From positions 62,001 to 126,000 of the forward strand of contig NZ_MUYK01000004.1 in NCBI RefSeq assembly GCF_002155685.1: a DNA stretch of 64,000 nucleotides. The letters run 5' to 3'. Numbering within the stretch: the first letter of the stretch is position 1; each line of letters opens with the position of its first letter. Source of the stretch: Erythrobacter colymbi (GTDB taxonomy: Bacteria > Pseudomonadota > Alphaproteobacteria > Sphingomonadales > Sphingomonadaceae). Below, piece by piece: positions 1 to 8,145 of the stretch. The translations under genes were made by a program, and so were the position numbers. The notes beneath the pieces are model-generated. The model had not been told where the DNA came from. It did no database searches and saw nothing but the letters and a program-made list of their open reading frames with translations.

Positions 1-349
1 GCGGTTCAACTCGATCGGCCACCCGCTCAAGAAGCTGCGGGAAAAGACCACAACCAACCCCGCCTTCATCCATCCGGACGACATTGCCGCGCTGGGACTG
101 GAGGAAGGCGGGCTGGTCGCGATCACAAGCCCCCACGCCACGATCCACGGGGTCGTCAAGGCAAGCGACAAGGTGCGGCGCGGGATTGTGTCGATGGCGC
201 ATGCCTATGGCGATGCCGATGCCGGGAAGGACGACGTGCGGGAGCGCGGCGCCTCCACCAACCGGCTTGTGAGCGAGGTTGTCGACTACGATCCGATCAC
301 CGGACAGAGCCTACAAAGCGCCATTCCGGTTAAATTAGAGCCCGCGTAA
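1..349 (+). CDS. Molybdopterin-dependent oxidoreductase, C-terminal part (partial)
   Basis: This is the 3' end of a gene that enters from the left edge; 115 codons are read in frame from base 2 to a TAA at 347-349. The visible piece is the C-terminal molybdopterin-dinucleotide-binding domain of the DMSO reductase superfamily. It shows the typical run TNPAFIHPDDIAALGLEEG, then a stretch on exclusion of substrate chemistry (ASDKVRRGIVSMAHAYGD) and the motif GASTNRLV before a short tail. The catalytic and Fe-S domains lie outside the window, so the substrate cannot be inferred. It ends 24 bases before the next gene on the same strand and is probably part of the same catabolic cluster. Confidence 0.8.
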   Translation, partial: RFNSIGHPLKKLREKTTTNPAFIHPDDIAALGLEEGGLVAITSPHATIHGVVKASDKVRRGIVSMAHAYGDADAGKDDVRERGASTNRLVSEVVDYDPITGQSLQSAIPVKLEPA

Positions 350-373
350 AATTAACCATATCGGGAAAAATAT

Positions 374-1384
374 ATGCCCCAGAATCGCCGTTTTCTGCTA
401 CAGCGCCGCCCTCAGGGCACCCCCGTGCCTGACGATTTCGAACTGGTAACCGAGCCGACCCCCGCGCTGGAACCGGGGCAATTCCTGATCCGCAACCACT
501 ACGCCTCGCTCGATCCGGCGATGCGCGGGTGGATGGATGCCGAGGGCAATTACATGCCACCGATCCCCTTGGGCGATCCGGTTCGGGCAAGCACCATCGG
601 CGTGGTCGAGGAAAGCCGTGCAGAAGGCTTCGCGCCGGGCCAATGGGTGATGGGTCTGAACGCGCTCGAGGACTATTCCATCGGCGTCGCCGGCGGGTTC
701 ACCCAGCCGATCGACACCTCGCTGGTGCCGAGCGTCACCAACTACCTCTCGATCTTCGGCGCGGTGGGGATGACGGCCTATTTCGGTTTCCTCGAAGTGT
801 GCGAACCCAAGCCGGGCGAAACCGTGCTGGTAACCGGCGCGGCGGGCGCGGTGGGCAGTCTTGTCGGCCAGCTCGCCAAGATCCACGGCTGCCGCGCGGT
901 CGGGATCGCGGGCGGCCCGGCCAAGTGCGCGCGCCTCACCGAGAAATACGGCTTCGTTGCCGCCATCGACTATCGCGGCAAGGATGAAGCCGCGCTCACC
1001 GCCGCCATCGCCGAGGCCTGCCCCGACGGGGTCGACGTGATCTTCGAGAATGTCGGCGGGATCATCCTCGATGCGGGGCTGATGAACCTCAACCTCCACT
1101 CGCGCGTCGGGCTGTGCGGCCTCATCAGCGAATACAACACCGAGCCACGCGGCATCCGCAACCTGTGGCAGCTGATCGTCAAGCGCGCGCACATCCGCGG
1201 GCTTCTTGTGGCCGACTACGTCCCCCGCTTCGCCGAGGGCGCGGCGCAGATGGGCGTGTGGGCGGCGCAAGGCAAACTCACCATCGACGAGCATATCGAC
1301 GAGGGGCTCGAGCACGCCTTCGACAGCTTCATGCGGCTGTTCGCGGGGACGAACGACGGCAAGATGATCCTCAAGATCGCCTGA
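374..1384 (+). CDS. NADP-dependent MDR-family oxidoreductase (CurA / leukotriene B4 12-hydroxydehydrogenase-like)
   Basis: A 336-residue zinc-free medium-chain reductase, full length for the family. The N-terminal GroES-like half contains the signature ASLDPAMRGWM. The Rossmann half carries GAAGAVGSLVGQLAK, the AxxGxxG nucleotide-binding loop. Relatives reduce alpha,beta-unsaturated ketones or aldehydes with NADPH (prostaglandin reductase, CurA), so a conjugated-enone reduction step is a reasonable inference. Its TGA overlaps the ATG of the following ThuA gene, indicating translational coupling and shared transcription. The spacing to the upstream Mo-enzyme gene is only 24 bases. Confidence 0.85.
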   Translation: MPQNRRFLLQRRPQGTPVPDDFELVTEPTPALEPGQFLIRNHYASLDPAMRGWMDAEGNYMPPIPLGDPVRASTIGVVEESRAEGFAPGQWVMGLNALEDYSIGVAGGFTQPIDTSLVPSVTNYLSIFGAVGMTAYFGFLEVCEPKPGETVLVTGAAGAVGSLVGQLAKIHGCRAVGIAGGPAKCARLTEKYGFVAAIDYRGKDEAALTAAIAEACPDGVDVIFENVGGIILDAGLMNLNLHSRVGLCGLISEYNTEPRGIRNLWQLIVKRAHIRGLLVADYVPRFAEGAAQMGVWAAQGKLTIDEHIDEGLEHAFDSFMRLFAGTNDGKMILKIA

Positions 1385-2148
1385 TGCGCTCCCTGCTGGT
1401 CCTGTCCGGGGGACACCCCTACGAGGCGGGGCCCTTCGCAGAATTGCTCGCCAGCCTGGGTAACTGGGAGATAACCCACCTGATCCATCCCGAGGGCGGC
1501 GAGGCTGATGCGGCAGAGGCCATCCTCGCGGCGGACGCGCTGCTGTTCTACGACATGGCGGGCTACGCCTTCGGCGAGGGCAAGGTGACGACGCGCCCAC
1601 CATCGCCCGCCTTCCGGGAGGCGGTCGCGAACCGCTTCGCCAGCGGCAGGGGCGCGGTCGCCATGCACCATGCGCTGGCCGGGTGGGCGCTTTGGCAGGA
1701 GTGGCACGACTGGCTCGGAGGGCAGTTCCGCTACCAGCCAGGGCCGCACGGGCTCGATTCCGGCTACCGCCACGACATCACTTACGAGGCACGGGTGGTC
1801 GCCGAGCATACGGTGACGCGCGGCCTGCCCGCCAGCTTCCCCGTCACCGACGAGCTCTACCTCTGCCCCGTCGACGAGACCGCCCTCACCCCGCTGATCC
1901 GCGCCGAGGGCTTCGCTTTCACACGCGACAATTTCTACTCCGCCGCCCAGGCCGTCGCGGGCGCGATGTTCAGCAATGCCGGCTGGGAGCATCCGCCGGG
2001 CAGCAACTGCGTCGCCTGGGAGAGCCGCAAGTGCCCCGCCCCGCTCGTCTATCTGCAATTCGGCGATGGTCCCGCGACCTATGCCAACCCGCACATCCGC
2101 CAGATGCTGCGACAGGCGCTCGATTACACCTCAGGAGCAACACCATGA
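1384..2148 (+). CDS. ThuA-domain protein (copy 1)
   Basis: A 254-residue protein of the ThuA-like, class I glutamine-amidotransferase-type fold. Visible landmarks are the N-terminal LVLSGGHPYEAGPF strand-loop, GAVAMHHALAGW (the nucleophile-elbow position, without a cysteine) and PVTDELYLCPVD, a ThuA family signature. I chose the ATG that overlaps the preceding stop (TGATG). ThuA proteins are usually linked to sugar metabolism and their reaction is poorly known. Here the gene sits inside an acyl-CoA/P450 cluster, and a second, divergent copy lies at 7336-8091. Its TGA overlaps the ATG of the next gene. Confidence 0.8.
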   Translation: MRSLLVLSGGHPYEAGPFAELLASLGNWEITHLIHPEGGEADAAEAILAADALLFYDMAGYAFGEGKVTTRPPSPAFREAVANRFASGRGAVAMHHALAGWALWQEWHDWLGGQFRYQPGPHGLDSGYRHDITYEARVVAEHTVTRGLPASFPVTDELYLCPVDETALTPLIRAEGFAFTRDNFYSAAQAVAGAMFSNAGWEHPPGSNCVAWESRKCPAPLVYLQFGDGPATYANPHIRQMLRQALDYTSGATP

Positions 2149-2522
2149 CACCCCAAGAAACCGTCGAGGCCTTCATCGGCCACTGGAACGCCTGCGATAT
2201 CGACGCGCTGATGGCGCTGTGCGCGGACGACATCGTCTACCACAACATCCCGATGGAGCCCGTCCGCGGCACCACGGAAATGCGCGCGATGGTCGAAGGG
2301 TTCTTCGCCAATCTCGCAGGCTGCGAGTGGCAGACCCACGCCATCGCCGCGAACGGCAACACCGTCCTGACCGAACGCACCGACGGCTTCATCTTCAAGG
2401 ACGGCCGCCGTGCCGCAATTCGCGTCATGGGCACCTTCGACATCGGCCCAGACGGGCGCATCACCGGCTGGCGCGACTATTTCGACATGCTTGAATTCCA
2501 GCGGGAATTTGCCGGCGGCTGA
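2145..2522 (+). CDS. Limonene-1,2-epoxide hydrolase family protein (SnoaL-like fold)
   Basis: A 125-residue protein of the NTF2/SnoaL fold. All five active-site residues of limonene epoxide hydrolase appear with the right spacing: Tyr32-x-Asn34 (YHN), Arg78-x-Asp80 (ERTD) and Asp111 in WRDYFD, 31 residues after Asp80. This matches Tyr53, Asn55, Arg99, Asp101 and Asp132 of the Rhodococcus enzyme. That makes true one-step epoxide hydrolysis more likely than a generic SnoaL-like role. The gene overlaps the ThuA stop by four bases (ATGA) and has a CAGGAG ribosome site. A P450 gene follows 99 bases later and could supply an epoxide; that link is inference. Confidence 0.8.
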   Translation: MTPQETVEAFIGHWNACDIDALMALCADDIVYHNIPMEPVRGTTEMRAMVEGFFANLAGCEWQTHAIAANGNTVLTERTDGFIFKDGRRAAIRVMGTFDIGPDGRITGWRDYFDMLEFQREFAGG

Positions 2523-2621
2523 TGCTTTGCCTGCAACCCTAACAGAAACGCGCATCGCATCCGGGGCGCGAGGGCCGCTAGGCTCCACGCAAGAATTGGG
2601 AAGGGTCTGGAGCCGCCTCAC

Positions 2622-3863
2622 ATGAACAAGCCCGAAGGCAATGTCTTTGCGCCTGAAACGCTGATCGATCCGTTCGATTACTATCGCGCCATCCACGAGG
2701 CGGGGATCGCGATCGAGCATCTGGAAGGGATGAACACCTGGGTCGTCTATTCCTACGACCTGTGCAGCGAGGCGGCGGCCAAGCCGGAAATCTTCTCGAA
2801 CGATTTCACCGCCCTGATGGGCCGCGAGGCGGACGAGGACATCCAGGCGATCCTCGCCGAAGGCTGGCCCGACCTGCCCACGCTCCTGACCGCCGATCAC
2901 CCGGTCCACACCCGCAACCGCAAGCTGGTGAACCTCGCCTTTTCGGCCCCGCGCGTGAACGCGATCGAGGCGGACATGCGGCAGAAGTCGATCGAGCTGA
3001 TCGAGGCCTTTGCCGACCGGGGCCATTGCGAGTTCGTCGAGGAGTTCGGCGTGCCGCTGCCGGTGGCCATGATTGCCGGGCAGATCGGGCTGGAGGATGA
3101 TCCCAAGCGCGTGAAGCGCTGGTCGGACGCGGCGGTCGACCGCTTCAGCCAGATGGTCGATCACGAGCGCAAGCTCGAATGCGCGCGCAGCCTTGTGGAG
3201 TTCCAGCACTACATCAAGGGCCTGATCGACGATCGCAAGGCCAATGGCGGCAATGATCTCCTGACCGATCTGGTCGAAGCGCGGGTCGAGGGCGAGACGC
3301 CGCTCGAGGATCCGGAAATCATGTCGCTGATGCAGCAGTTCATGGTCGCCGGGAACGAGACCACCACCTCGACGCTTGCAGGCGGCCTGCTCCAGCTGAT
3401 CCGCAACCCCGACCAGATGGCCAAGGCCAAGGCGGCGGCGGGCGGGCGCGATCCCAAGCTGCTCGGCAACCTCGTCGAAGAGGCACTGCGCTACGAAACG
3501 CCCACCGCGGGGATGTGGCGCATCGTCAAGGCGGATACCGAGCTTGGCGGGATGCAAATTCCGAACGGCGCGGTGGTGCAGCTGCGCTATGCTGCGGCCA
3601 ACCGCGACCCCAAGAAGTTCCCTGATCCCGACAAGTTCGACATCGAGCGTACCAACGCCCGGACCCACCTCAGCTTCGGCAAGGGGCCGCATATGTGCGT
3701 CGGCAACATGCTCAGCCGCAAGGAAATGCTGGTCGCCTTCGACGAGCTGCTCGAACGGCTCGATAACTTCGCAGTCGCGGACGAGAACGAAATCCGCATC
3801 CTCCCCAACATCCTGCTGCGCGGTGTCACGCACCTGCCGATCACGTTTACGCGGAAGGGCTGA
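2622..3863 (+). CDS. Cytochrome P450
   Basis: A soluble 413-residue bacterial P450 without a membrane anchor. The I-helix oxygen-activation motif AGNETTT is at residues 243-249, the K-helix ExxR is Glu287-Arg290, and the haem-binding loop FGKGPHMCVG places the axial thiolate at Cys359. It needs external ferredoxin and reductase partners, and none is encoded nearby in the window. The substrate is unknown; the neighbouring epoxide hydrolase and acyl-CoA dehydrogenases suggest hydroxylation or epoxidation of a terpenoid or steroid-like compound. It is followed after one base by an acyl-CoA dehydrogenase gene in the same direction. Confidence 0.93.
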   Translation: MNKPEGNVFAPETLIDPFDYYRAIHEAGIAIEHLEGMNTWVVYSYDLCSEAAAKPEIFSNDFTALMGREADEDIQAILAEGWPDLPTLLTADHPVHTRNRKLVNLAFSAPRVNAIEADMRQKSIELIEAFADRGHCEFVEEFGVPLPVAMIAGQIGLEDDPKRVKRWSDAAVDRFSQMVDHERKLECARSLVEFQHYIKGLIDDRKANGGNDLLTDLVEARVEGETPLEDPEIMSLMQQFMVAGNETTTSTLAGGLLQLIRNPDQMAKAKAAAGGRDPKLLGNLVEEALRYETPTAGMWRIVKADTELGGMQIPNGAVVQLRYAAANRDPKKFPDPDKFDIERTNARTHLSFGKGPHMCVGNMLSRKEMLVAFDELLERLDNFAVADENEIRILPNILLRGVTHLPITFTRKG

Positions 3864-3864
3864 C

Positions 3865-4947
3865 ATGAATTTCGACCTTTCCGAAGAACAGCAGATGTTC
3901 GTGACCTCGGTGGAGCGCTTCGCTGCGCCCATCGACGTCGAGGCGCGCCGCAGGCTGCGACTCTCGCCCACTGGCTATGACCGCGCGCGCTGGCGGCAGC
4001 TCGCCGAGATGGGCCTGATCGCGCTTGCTGCGGGCGAGGATGCGGGCGGCATGGGCGGATCAGCGGTCGATCTGGCGCTGGTGTGCGAGGCGATCGGCAA
4101 GTCGAATGCGCCCGATCCGCTGCTCGAACATGGCATCCTGCCTGCCCTGCTGCTCGAACGCGGCGGCGCGGGTGATGTGCTGGAGGGCGTGCTGTCGGGC
4201 GAGACCATCGCTACCCTCGCATGGACCGAGCGGGGCCAGCGCTACAGCCTCAAGTCCAGGGGCATGAAGGCCGACGCCGCCGGCGACGCCTTCACGCTCA
4301 CGGGCGAGAAGACGATGGTCATGGGGGCATTGCTCGCCGACCTCTTCATCGTCACCGCCGAACTCGGCGGAGAAACCGCCTGCTTCCTCGTACCGAAGGA
4401 TGCCCCGGGGCTGGAGGTGCGCGCTTATCGCCTCGCCGATGGCAGCATTGCGGGCGAGATCAAGCTGACCCGCACCCCCGCTTCAGCGAAGCTTTCGCTC
4501 GATCTGGCGGCGCTCGAAGCCATTGCCGCTGACGTGCGTCTTTACGCCGCGGCGGAAATGGTCGGCCTCGGCCAGCGCCTGCTCGACGACACGCTGACCT
4601 ATGTGAAGGAGCGTGAGCAGTTCGGCGTCGCGATCGGTTCTTTCCAGGCTTTGCAGCACCGGCTGGTCGATTGCTATGCCAAGGAAGAGCAAGCGCGTTC
4701 AATGCTTTACCGCGCAGCATTGACCGACCGGTCTGACGCAGCAAAGTGGCAGCGCGCGGCCGCCGGGGCCAAGGCCTATATCGGCGAGAATGTCGATGCC
4801 ATCGCCCGCGAGGCGGTGCAGATGCACGGCGGCATGGGGATCACCGACGAGCTCGCCATCGGCCACGCGATGAAGCGCGTGCTGCTGCTCGCCCGCCTGT
4901 TCGGCGACATCGACACCGTGCTGGCCGAGTATGCGCTCGCGGCATGA
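3865..4947 (+). CDS. Acyl-CoA dehydrogenase family protein (shorter subunit type)
   Basis: A 360-residue FAD-dependent acyl-CoA dehydrogenase. It starts FDLSEEQQMFVTSVERF, has an unusually plain middle beta domain (the usual substrate/FAD loop motifs are weak), and retains the C-terminal FAD-binding motif QMHGGMGITDE and the REQFGVAIGSFQALQHRL helix. It is short for the family. Together with the second, longer dehydrogenase at 8146-9354 it could form a hetero-oligomer like the two-gene enzymes of steroid side-chain degradation. The start codon lies one base after the P450 stop. Confidence 0.85.
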   Translation: MNFDLSEEQQMFVTSVERFAAPIDVEARRRLRLSPTGYDRARWRQLAEMGLIALAAGEDAGGMGGSAVDLALVCEAIGKSNAPDPLLEHGILPALLLERGGAGDVLEGVLSGETIATLAWTERGQRYSLKSRGMKADAAGDAFTLTGEKTMVMGALLADLFIVTAELGGETACFLVPKDAPGLEVRAYRLADGSIAGEIKLTRTPASAKLSLDLAALEAIAADVRLYAAAEMVGLGQRLLDDTLTYVKEREQFGVAIGSFQALQHRLVDCYAKEEQARSMLYRAALTDRSDAAKWQRAAAGAKAYIGENVDAIAREAVQMHGGMGITDELAIGHAMKRVLLLARLFGDIDTVLAEYALAA

Positions 4948-4971
4948 CGCGGGCCTGAGGGGGACTGAACA

Positions 4972-5397
4972 ATGGGCGAAAAGATCGACCCGAACCTGTG
5001 GAGCGACGGGGCGCAGCCGCACCTGATGGGCGGACGCCTGCCTTCGGGCCAGATCGTCTTTCCGATGCCGGTCGGCGATGCGGCCGAGGGCGTCGAGCCT
5101 TACAAGCTCTCGCGGCGGGGCAAGCTGTGGTCGTGGACCTCGCAGGGCTTCCTGCCGAAGGAGCCCTATGAAGGCCCCGGAAGCGGCCCCGGGGAAGGCC
5201 CGCCGGACTTCCAGCCCTTCCTGCTGGGCTATGTCGAACTGCCCGGCGAGGTGATCGTTGAAAGCCGCATCGTCGACGCGCGGCTCGAGGATCTGCACCT
5301 CGGCATGGAGCTCGAATTCTGCATCGTGCCGTTCAACGCGCGCTACGACACCTTCGCCTTCCGTCCCGCCGCCCAAGCTGAAAGTCAGGCCGCATGA
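4972..5397 (+). CDS. OB-fold DUF35 protein (acyl-CoA-associated), zinc ribbon missing
   Basis: A 141-residue protein with the DUF35 OB-fold (LLGYVELPGEVIVESRIVDA, then LHLGMELEF). Most DUF35 proteins carry an N-terminal rubredoxin-like zinc ribbon with two CxxC pairs. Here the equivalent stretch, MGGRLPSGQIVFPMP, has no cysteines, so zinc is probably not bound. DUF35 proteins partner thiolase-like enzymes, as in the steroid aldolase Ltp2 with ChsH2, and this gene overlaps the thiolase-like gene that follows by four bases (ATGA). A stable one-to-one complex is therefore the natural inference. Confidence 0.82.
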   Translation: MGEKIDPNLWSDGAQPHLMGGRLPSGQIVFPMPVGDAAEGVEPYKLSRRGKLWSWTSQGFLPKEPYEGPGSGPGEGPPDFQPFLLGYVELPGEVIVESRIVDARLEDLHLGMELEFCIVPFNARYDTFAFRPAAQAESQAA

Positions 5398-6548
5398 GCG
5401 AGAACGTCTACATCATCGGCGCAGGGATCCATCCCTTTGGCCGCACCGACAGCCGCTCGGGCCGCGAACAGGGCGTCTATGCGGTGCGCGAGGCACTGAA
5501 GGATGCAGGGCTCGAATGGCCCGACATCGAATGCGCCTATGGCGGCAGCGCGGCAGCGGGCAATGCCGACATCATGGTCAACGAGCTGGGGCTGACCTCG
5601 CTCCCCTTCACCAACGTCGCCAACGGCTGCGCGACCGGCGGAAGCGCGCTCGCCGCTTCGCAGCAGGCGATTGCGAGCGGAATGTATGACCTTGCGCTGG
5701 CGGTCGGCTTCGACAAGCACCCGCGCGGCGCGTTCAACGCCAAGCCTTCGGACTATGGCCTGCCCGAATGGTACGGCCAAACCGGTATGATGCTGACCAC
5801 GCAGTTCTTCGCGCTCAAGATCCAGCGCTACATGCAGCTGCACGGCATTAGCCGCACGACGCTCGGGCGGGTGGCGGAGAAGGCCTTCCGCAACGGCACG
5901 ATCACGCCCCATGCCTGGCGGCGCAGCCCGGTCGATCTCGAGACGATCATGAACGCGCCGATGATCAATGACCCGCTGACCAAATACATGTTCTGCTCGC
6001 CCGCCGAGGGCGCGGTGGCGTTGATCCTCGCGTCCGAGAAGAAGATGAAGGAACTGGGCGCGGACGGGGTGAAGATCCGCGCGGTTGCGGTAAAGACCCG
6101 CCCGCCCAATTCCTTCGAGGTGTTCCAGGCCGGCATCAGCATCGAGGAGGGCGGCAAGCCCACCGTCCTCGCCTCGCAGGCGGCGTTCGAGAAGGCCGGT
6201 ATTGGCCCCGAGGACATCAGCGTCGCGCAGCTTCAGGACACCGAGAGCGGCGCGGAAATCATGCACATGGCCGAAAACGGGTTCTGCAAGGACGGCGAGC
6301 AGGAGGAATGGCTCGCCAATGGCTGGACCGAGATCGGGGGCGGGAAGCTGCCCGTCAACACCGATGGCGGCTGCCTCGCCTGCGGGGAGCCGATCGGTGC
6401 CTCGGGCCTGAGGCAGGTCTACGAGAACGTCACCCAGCTGCGCGGCCGGGCGGGTGAGCGGCAGGTGCCGGGCAAGGTCCGCTTCGGCTACAGCCACGTC
6501 TACGGCGCGCCTGGCCTTTCGGGCGTCGCGATCCTGGAGCGCGAATGA
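5394..6548 (+). CDS. Thiolase-like protein, possible Ltp2-type retro-aldolase
   Basis: A 384-residue SCP2/thiolase-superfamily protein. The nucleophile region is kept (NGCATGG, Cys79), as is CSPAEGAVAL near residue 201. The usual GHPxGASG histidine is replaced (Gly331-Glu332-Pro333, GEPIGASG), the HD motif reads QD (Gln281-Asp282), and the C-terminal catalytic cysteine region reads GYSHVYGAPG without a cysteine. A normal thiolysis or Claisen reaction is therefore doubtful. The overlapping DUF35 gene points to a thiolase-fold aldolase like Ltp2, which cleaves beta-hydroxyacyl-CoA steroid side chains. This is inference; an inactive or scaffold role is also possible. Confidence 0.8.
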   Translation: MSENVYIIGAGIHPFGRTDSRSGREQGVYAVREALKDAGLEWPDIECAYGGSAAAGNADIMVNELGLTSLPFTNVANGCATGGSALAASQQAIASGMYDLALAVGFDKHPRGAFNAKPSDYGLPEWYGQTGMMLTTQFFALKIQRYMQLHGISRTTLGRVAEKAFRNGTITPHAWRRSPVDLETIMNAPMINDPLTKYMFCSPAEGAVALILASEKKMKELGADGVKIRAVAVKTRPPNSFEVFQAGISIEEGGKPTVLASQAAFEKAGIGPEDISVAQLQDTESGAEIMHMAENGFCKDGEQEEWLANGWTEIGGGKLPVNTDGGCLACGEPIGASGLRQVYENVTQLRGRAGERQVPGKVRFGYSHVYGAPGLSGVAILERE

Positions 6549-7333
6549 GCAAGCCAGAAAACAGGGGGCGCATGCAGGGCAAGGTCGCGCTGGTTTCGGG
6601 CGGCGCGGAGGGGATCGGGGCTGCGGTTGCGCGGCTGATCGTGGCCGAGGGCGGCAGCGTGATGCTCGGCGATGTGCAGCTGGAGAAAGCGCAGGAACTC
6701 GCCGCCGAGCTGGGTGAGCGTGCGGCCGCGACCGATCTCGACGTGCGCCACCTCGCGCAGTGGGAGGCCGCCGTCGCCGCGACGCTCTCGCGCTTCGGCA
6801 AGCTCACCGTGCTGTGCAACATCGCCGGCATCTCCGAGCCCGGCAACGTCCCCGAAGGCGCGCTCGACGTGTGGGAGCGCACCATCGACATCAACCTCCA
6901 CGGCCCCTTCTACGGGATGCGCGCCGCAATCCCGGCGATGGAGGCGAGCGGGGAGCCCTGCGCCATCGTCAACATCGGCTCGATGATCGCGCTGCGTCCG
7001 GCGGCCTTTGTCGCCGCCTACTCCGCCTCCAAGACGGGTCTGAGGGGCCTCACCCAATCCGTGGCACTCGACCTTGCCGAACGCGGCCTGCCGATCCGCG
7101 TCAACATGGTCCACCCCGGCGCGATCCGCACGCCGATGTACAACCGCTACAAGTTCTCCGGCGCCGATACGCCGGAGAACATCGAGACCAATTTCGCAGC
7201 CACCCACCCGATGAACCGCATCGGCGAGCCCGAGGAGGTCGCCCGCGCGGTGGTATTCCTCGCCAGCGACGAGGCGAGTTTCACCACCGGCTGCGATTTG
7301 ACCGTCGACGGCGGCGGCAGCATCAGGAGCTAA
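6545..7333 (+). CDS. Short-chain dehydrogenase/reductase (SDR)
   Basis: A 262-residue classical SDR. The cofactor loop SGGAEGIGAAVA is close to the N-terminus, the NAG-like motif reads CNIAGI, and the catalytic YxxxK is in AAYSASKTGL, preceded by the catalytic serine in NIGSM. It probably oxidises a secondary alcohol, possibly a beta-hydroxyacyl-CoA or ring hydroxyl, with NAD. The start overlaps the thiolase-like gene (ATGA), so the DUF35, thiolase-like and SDR genes are tightly coupled. It is followed after two bases by the second ThuA gene. Confidence 0.9.
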   Translation: MSKPENRGRMQGKVALVSGGAEGIGAAVARLIVAEGGSVMLGDVQLEKAQELAAELGERAAATDLDVRHLAQWEAAVAATLSRFGKLTVLCNIAGISEPGNVPEGALDVWERTIDINLHGPFYGMRAAIPAMEASGEPCAIVNIGSMIALRPAAFVAAYSASKTGLRGLTQSVALDLAERGLPIRVNMVHPGAIRTPMYNRYKFSGADTPENIETNFAATHPMNRIGEPEEVARAVVFLASDEASFTTGCDLTVDGGGSIRS

Positions 7334-7335
7334 GC

Positions 7336-8091
7336 ATGGGCGCACAACCCGCCACCCGCATCGACGCGCACTTCATCGCTGCGGGCAAGTATCACGATAT
7401 CGATTACCCGCGGCTCGAGATCCTCAAGCTGCTGGCCGAGCATCCGCATATCCGCACCACCGTGGCGGCGGACTATTCGGGGCTCGAGCGGCTCGACCAG
7501 TGCCGCTTCCTCATCACCTACACCTGCGACCTTATGCCGACGCCGGAGCAGGCGCAGCAGCTGAAGGCATGGCTCGACAAGGGCGGCAAGTGGATGGCGC
7601 TCCACGGCACCAACTCGATCCTCGTCTTCACCGCCGAAGGCCTGATTGATGCACCCGACGAGCGGCCCGACGTGATGGAGATGCTCGGCACGCAGTTCGT
7701 CGCCCACCCGCCGATCGGCAAGTTCCCGGTCGAGGTGGTCAACAAGGATCACGAGCTGACCCGCGGAATTGAGGATTTCGAGGTGGTGGACGAGCTCTAC
7801 CTCTCCAAGACCACCGCGCCGATCGAAACCCTGATGCAGACCACCTTCGAAGGCGAGGCGACCGGCTTCACCCACAGCCAGTGGGAGAAGACCACGGTTC
7901 CTATCGTTTATACGAGGGATATCGGCGCGGGGCAGATCGTATACAATGCGCTGGGCCATTGCCGAGGGCATTATGACCTGCCCGGCATGGCCGATTTCTA
8001 CCCGCACAAGGAAATGTGCGCCTGGAACTACGACGTTTACTACGACCTGCTGCGCCGCACGATTGCTTGGGCGATGCGGGACGGGGATTGA
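7336..8091 (+). CDS. ThuA-domain protein (copy 2)
   Basis: A 251-residue ThuA-like protein related to the 1384-2148 product but clearly divergent. Shared marks are the central KWMALHGTNS strand-loop and the motif VVDELYLSKTT. Near the end NALGHCRGHYDLPG supplies the conserved GHxRxH-type histidines. The ATG two bases after the SDR stop was chosen. No amidotransferase Cys-His pair is obvious, as is usual for the family. Two ThuA genes within one catabolic island are unusual and suggest each handles a distinct intermediate; function unknown. Confidence 0.82.
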   Translation: MGAQPATRIDAHFIAAGKYHDIDYPRLEILKLLAEHPHIRTTVAADYSGLERLDQCRFLITYTCDLMPTPEQAQQLKAWLDKGGKWMALHGTNSILVFTAEGLIDAPDERPDVMEMLGTQFVAHPPIGKFPVEVVNKDHELTRGIEDFEVVDELYLSKTTAPIETLMQTTFEGEATGFTHSQWEKTTVPIVYTRDIGAGQIVYNALGHCRGHYDLPGMADFYPHKEMCAWNYDVYYDLLRRTIAWAMRDGD

Positions 8092-8145
8092 AGCTGGCAG
8101 CGACGCGGGCGCGTAACTGCCGGATCGCAAGTGGGATTGACTAGA

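Noticed and set aside
398..1603. Long reading frame of 401 codons on the minus strand
   Set aside because: It lies opposite the MDR and ThuA genes, has no family motif and is rich in low-information residues, a high-GC shadow.
2124..3971. A 615-codon reading frame on the minus strand
   Set aside because: It is the antisense of the P450 and LEH genes, whose motifs are certain; no domain is recognisable.
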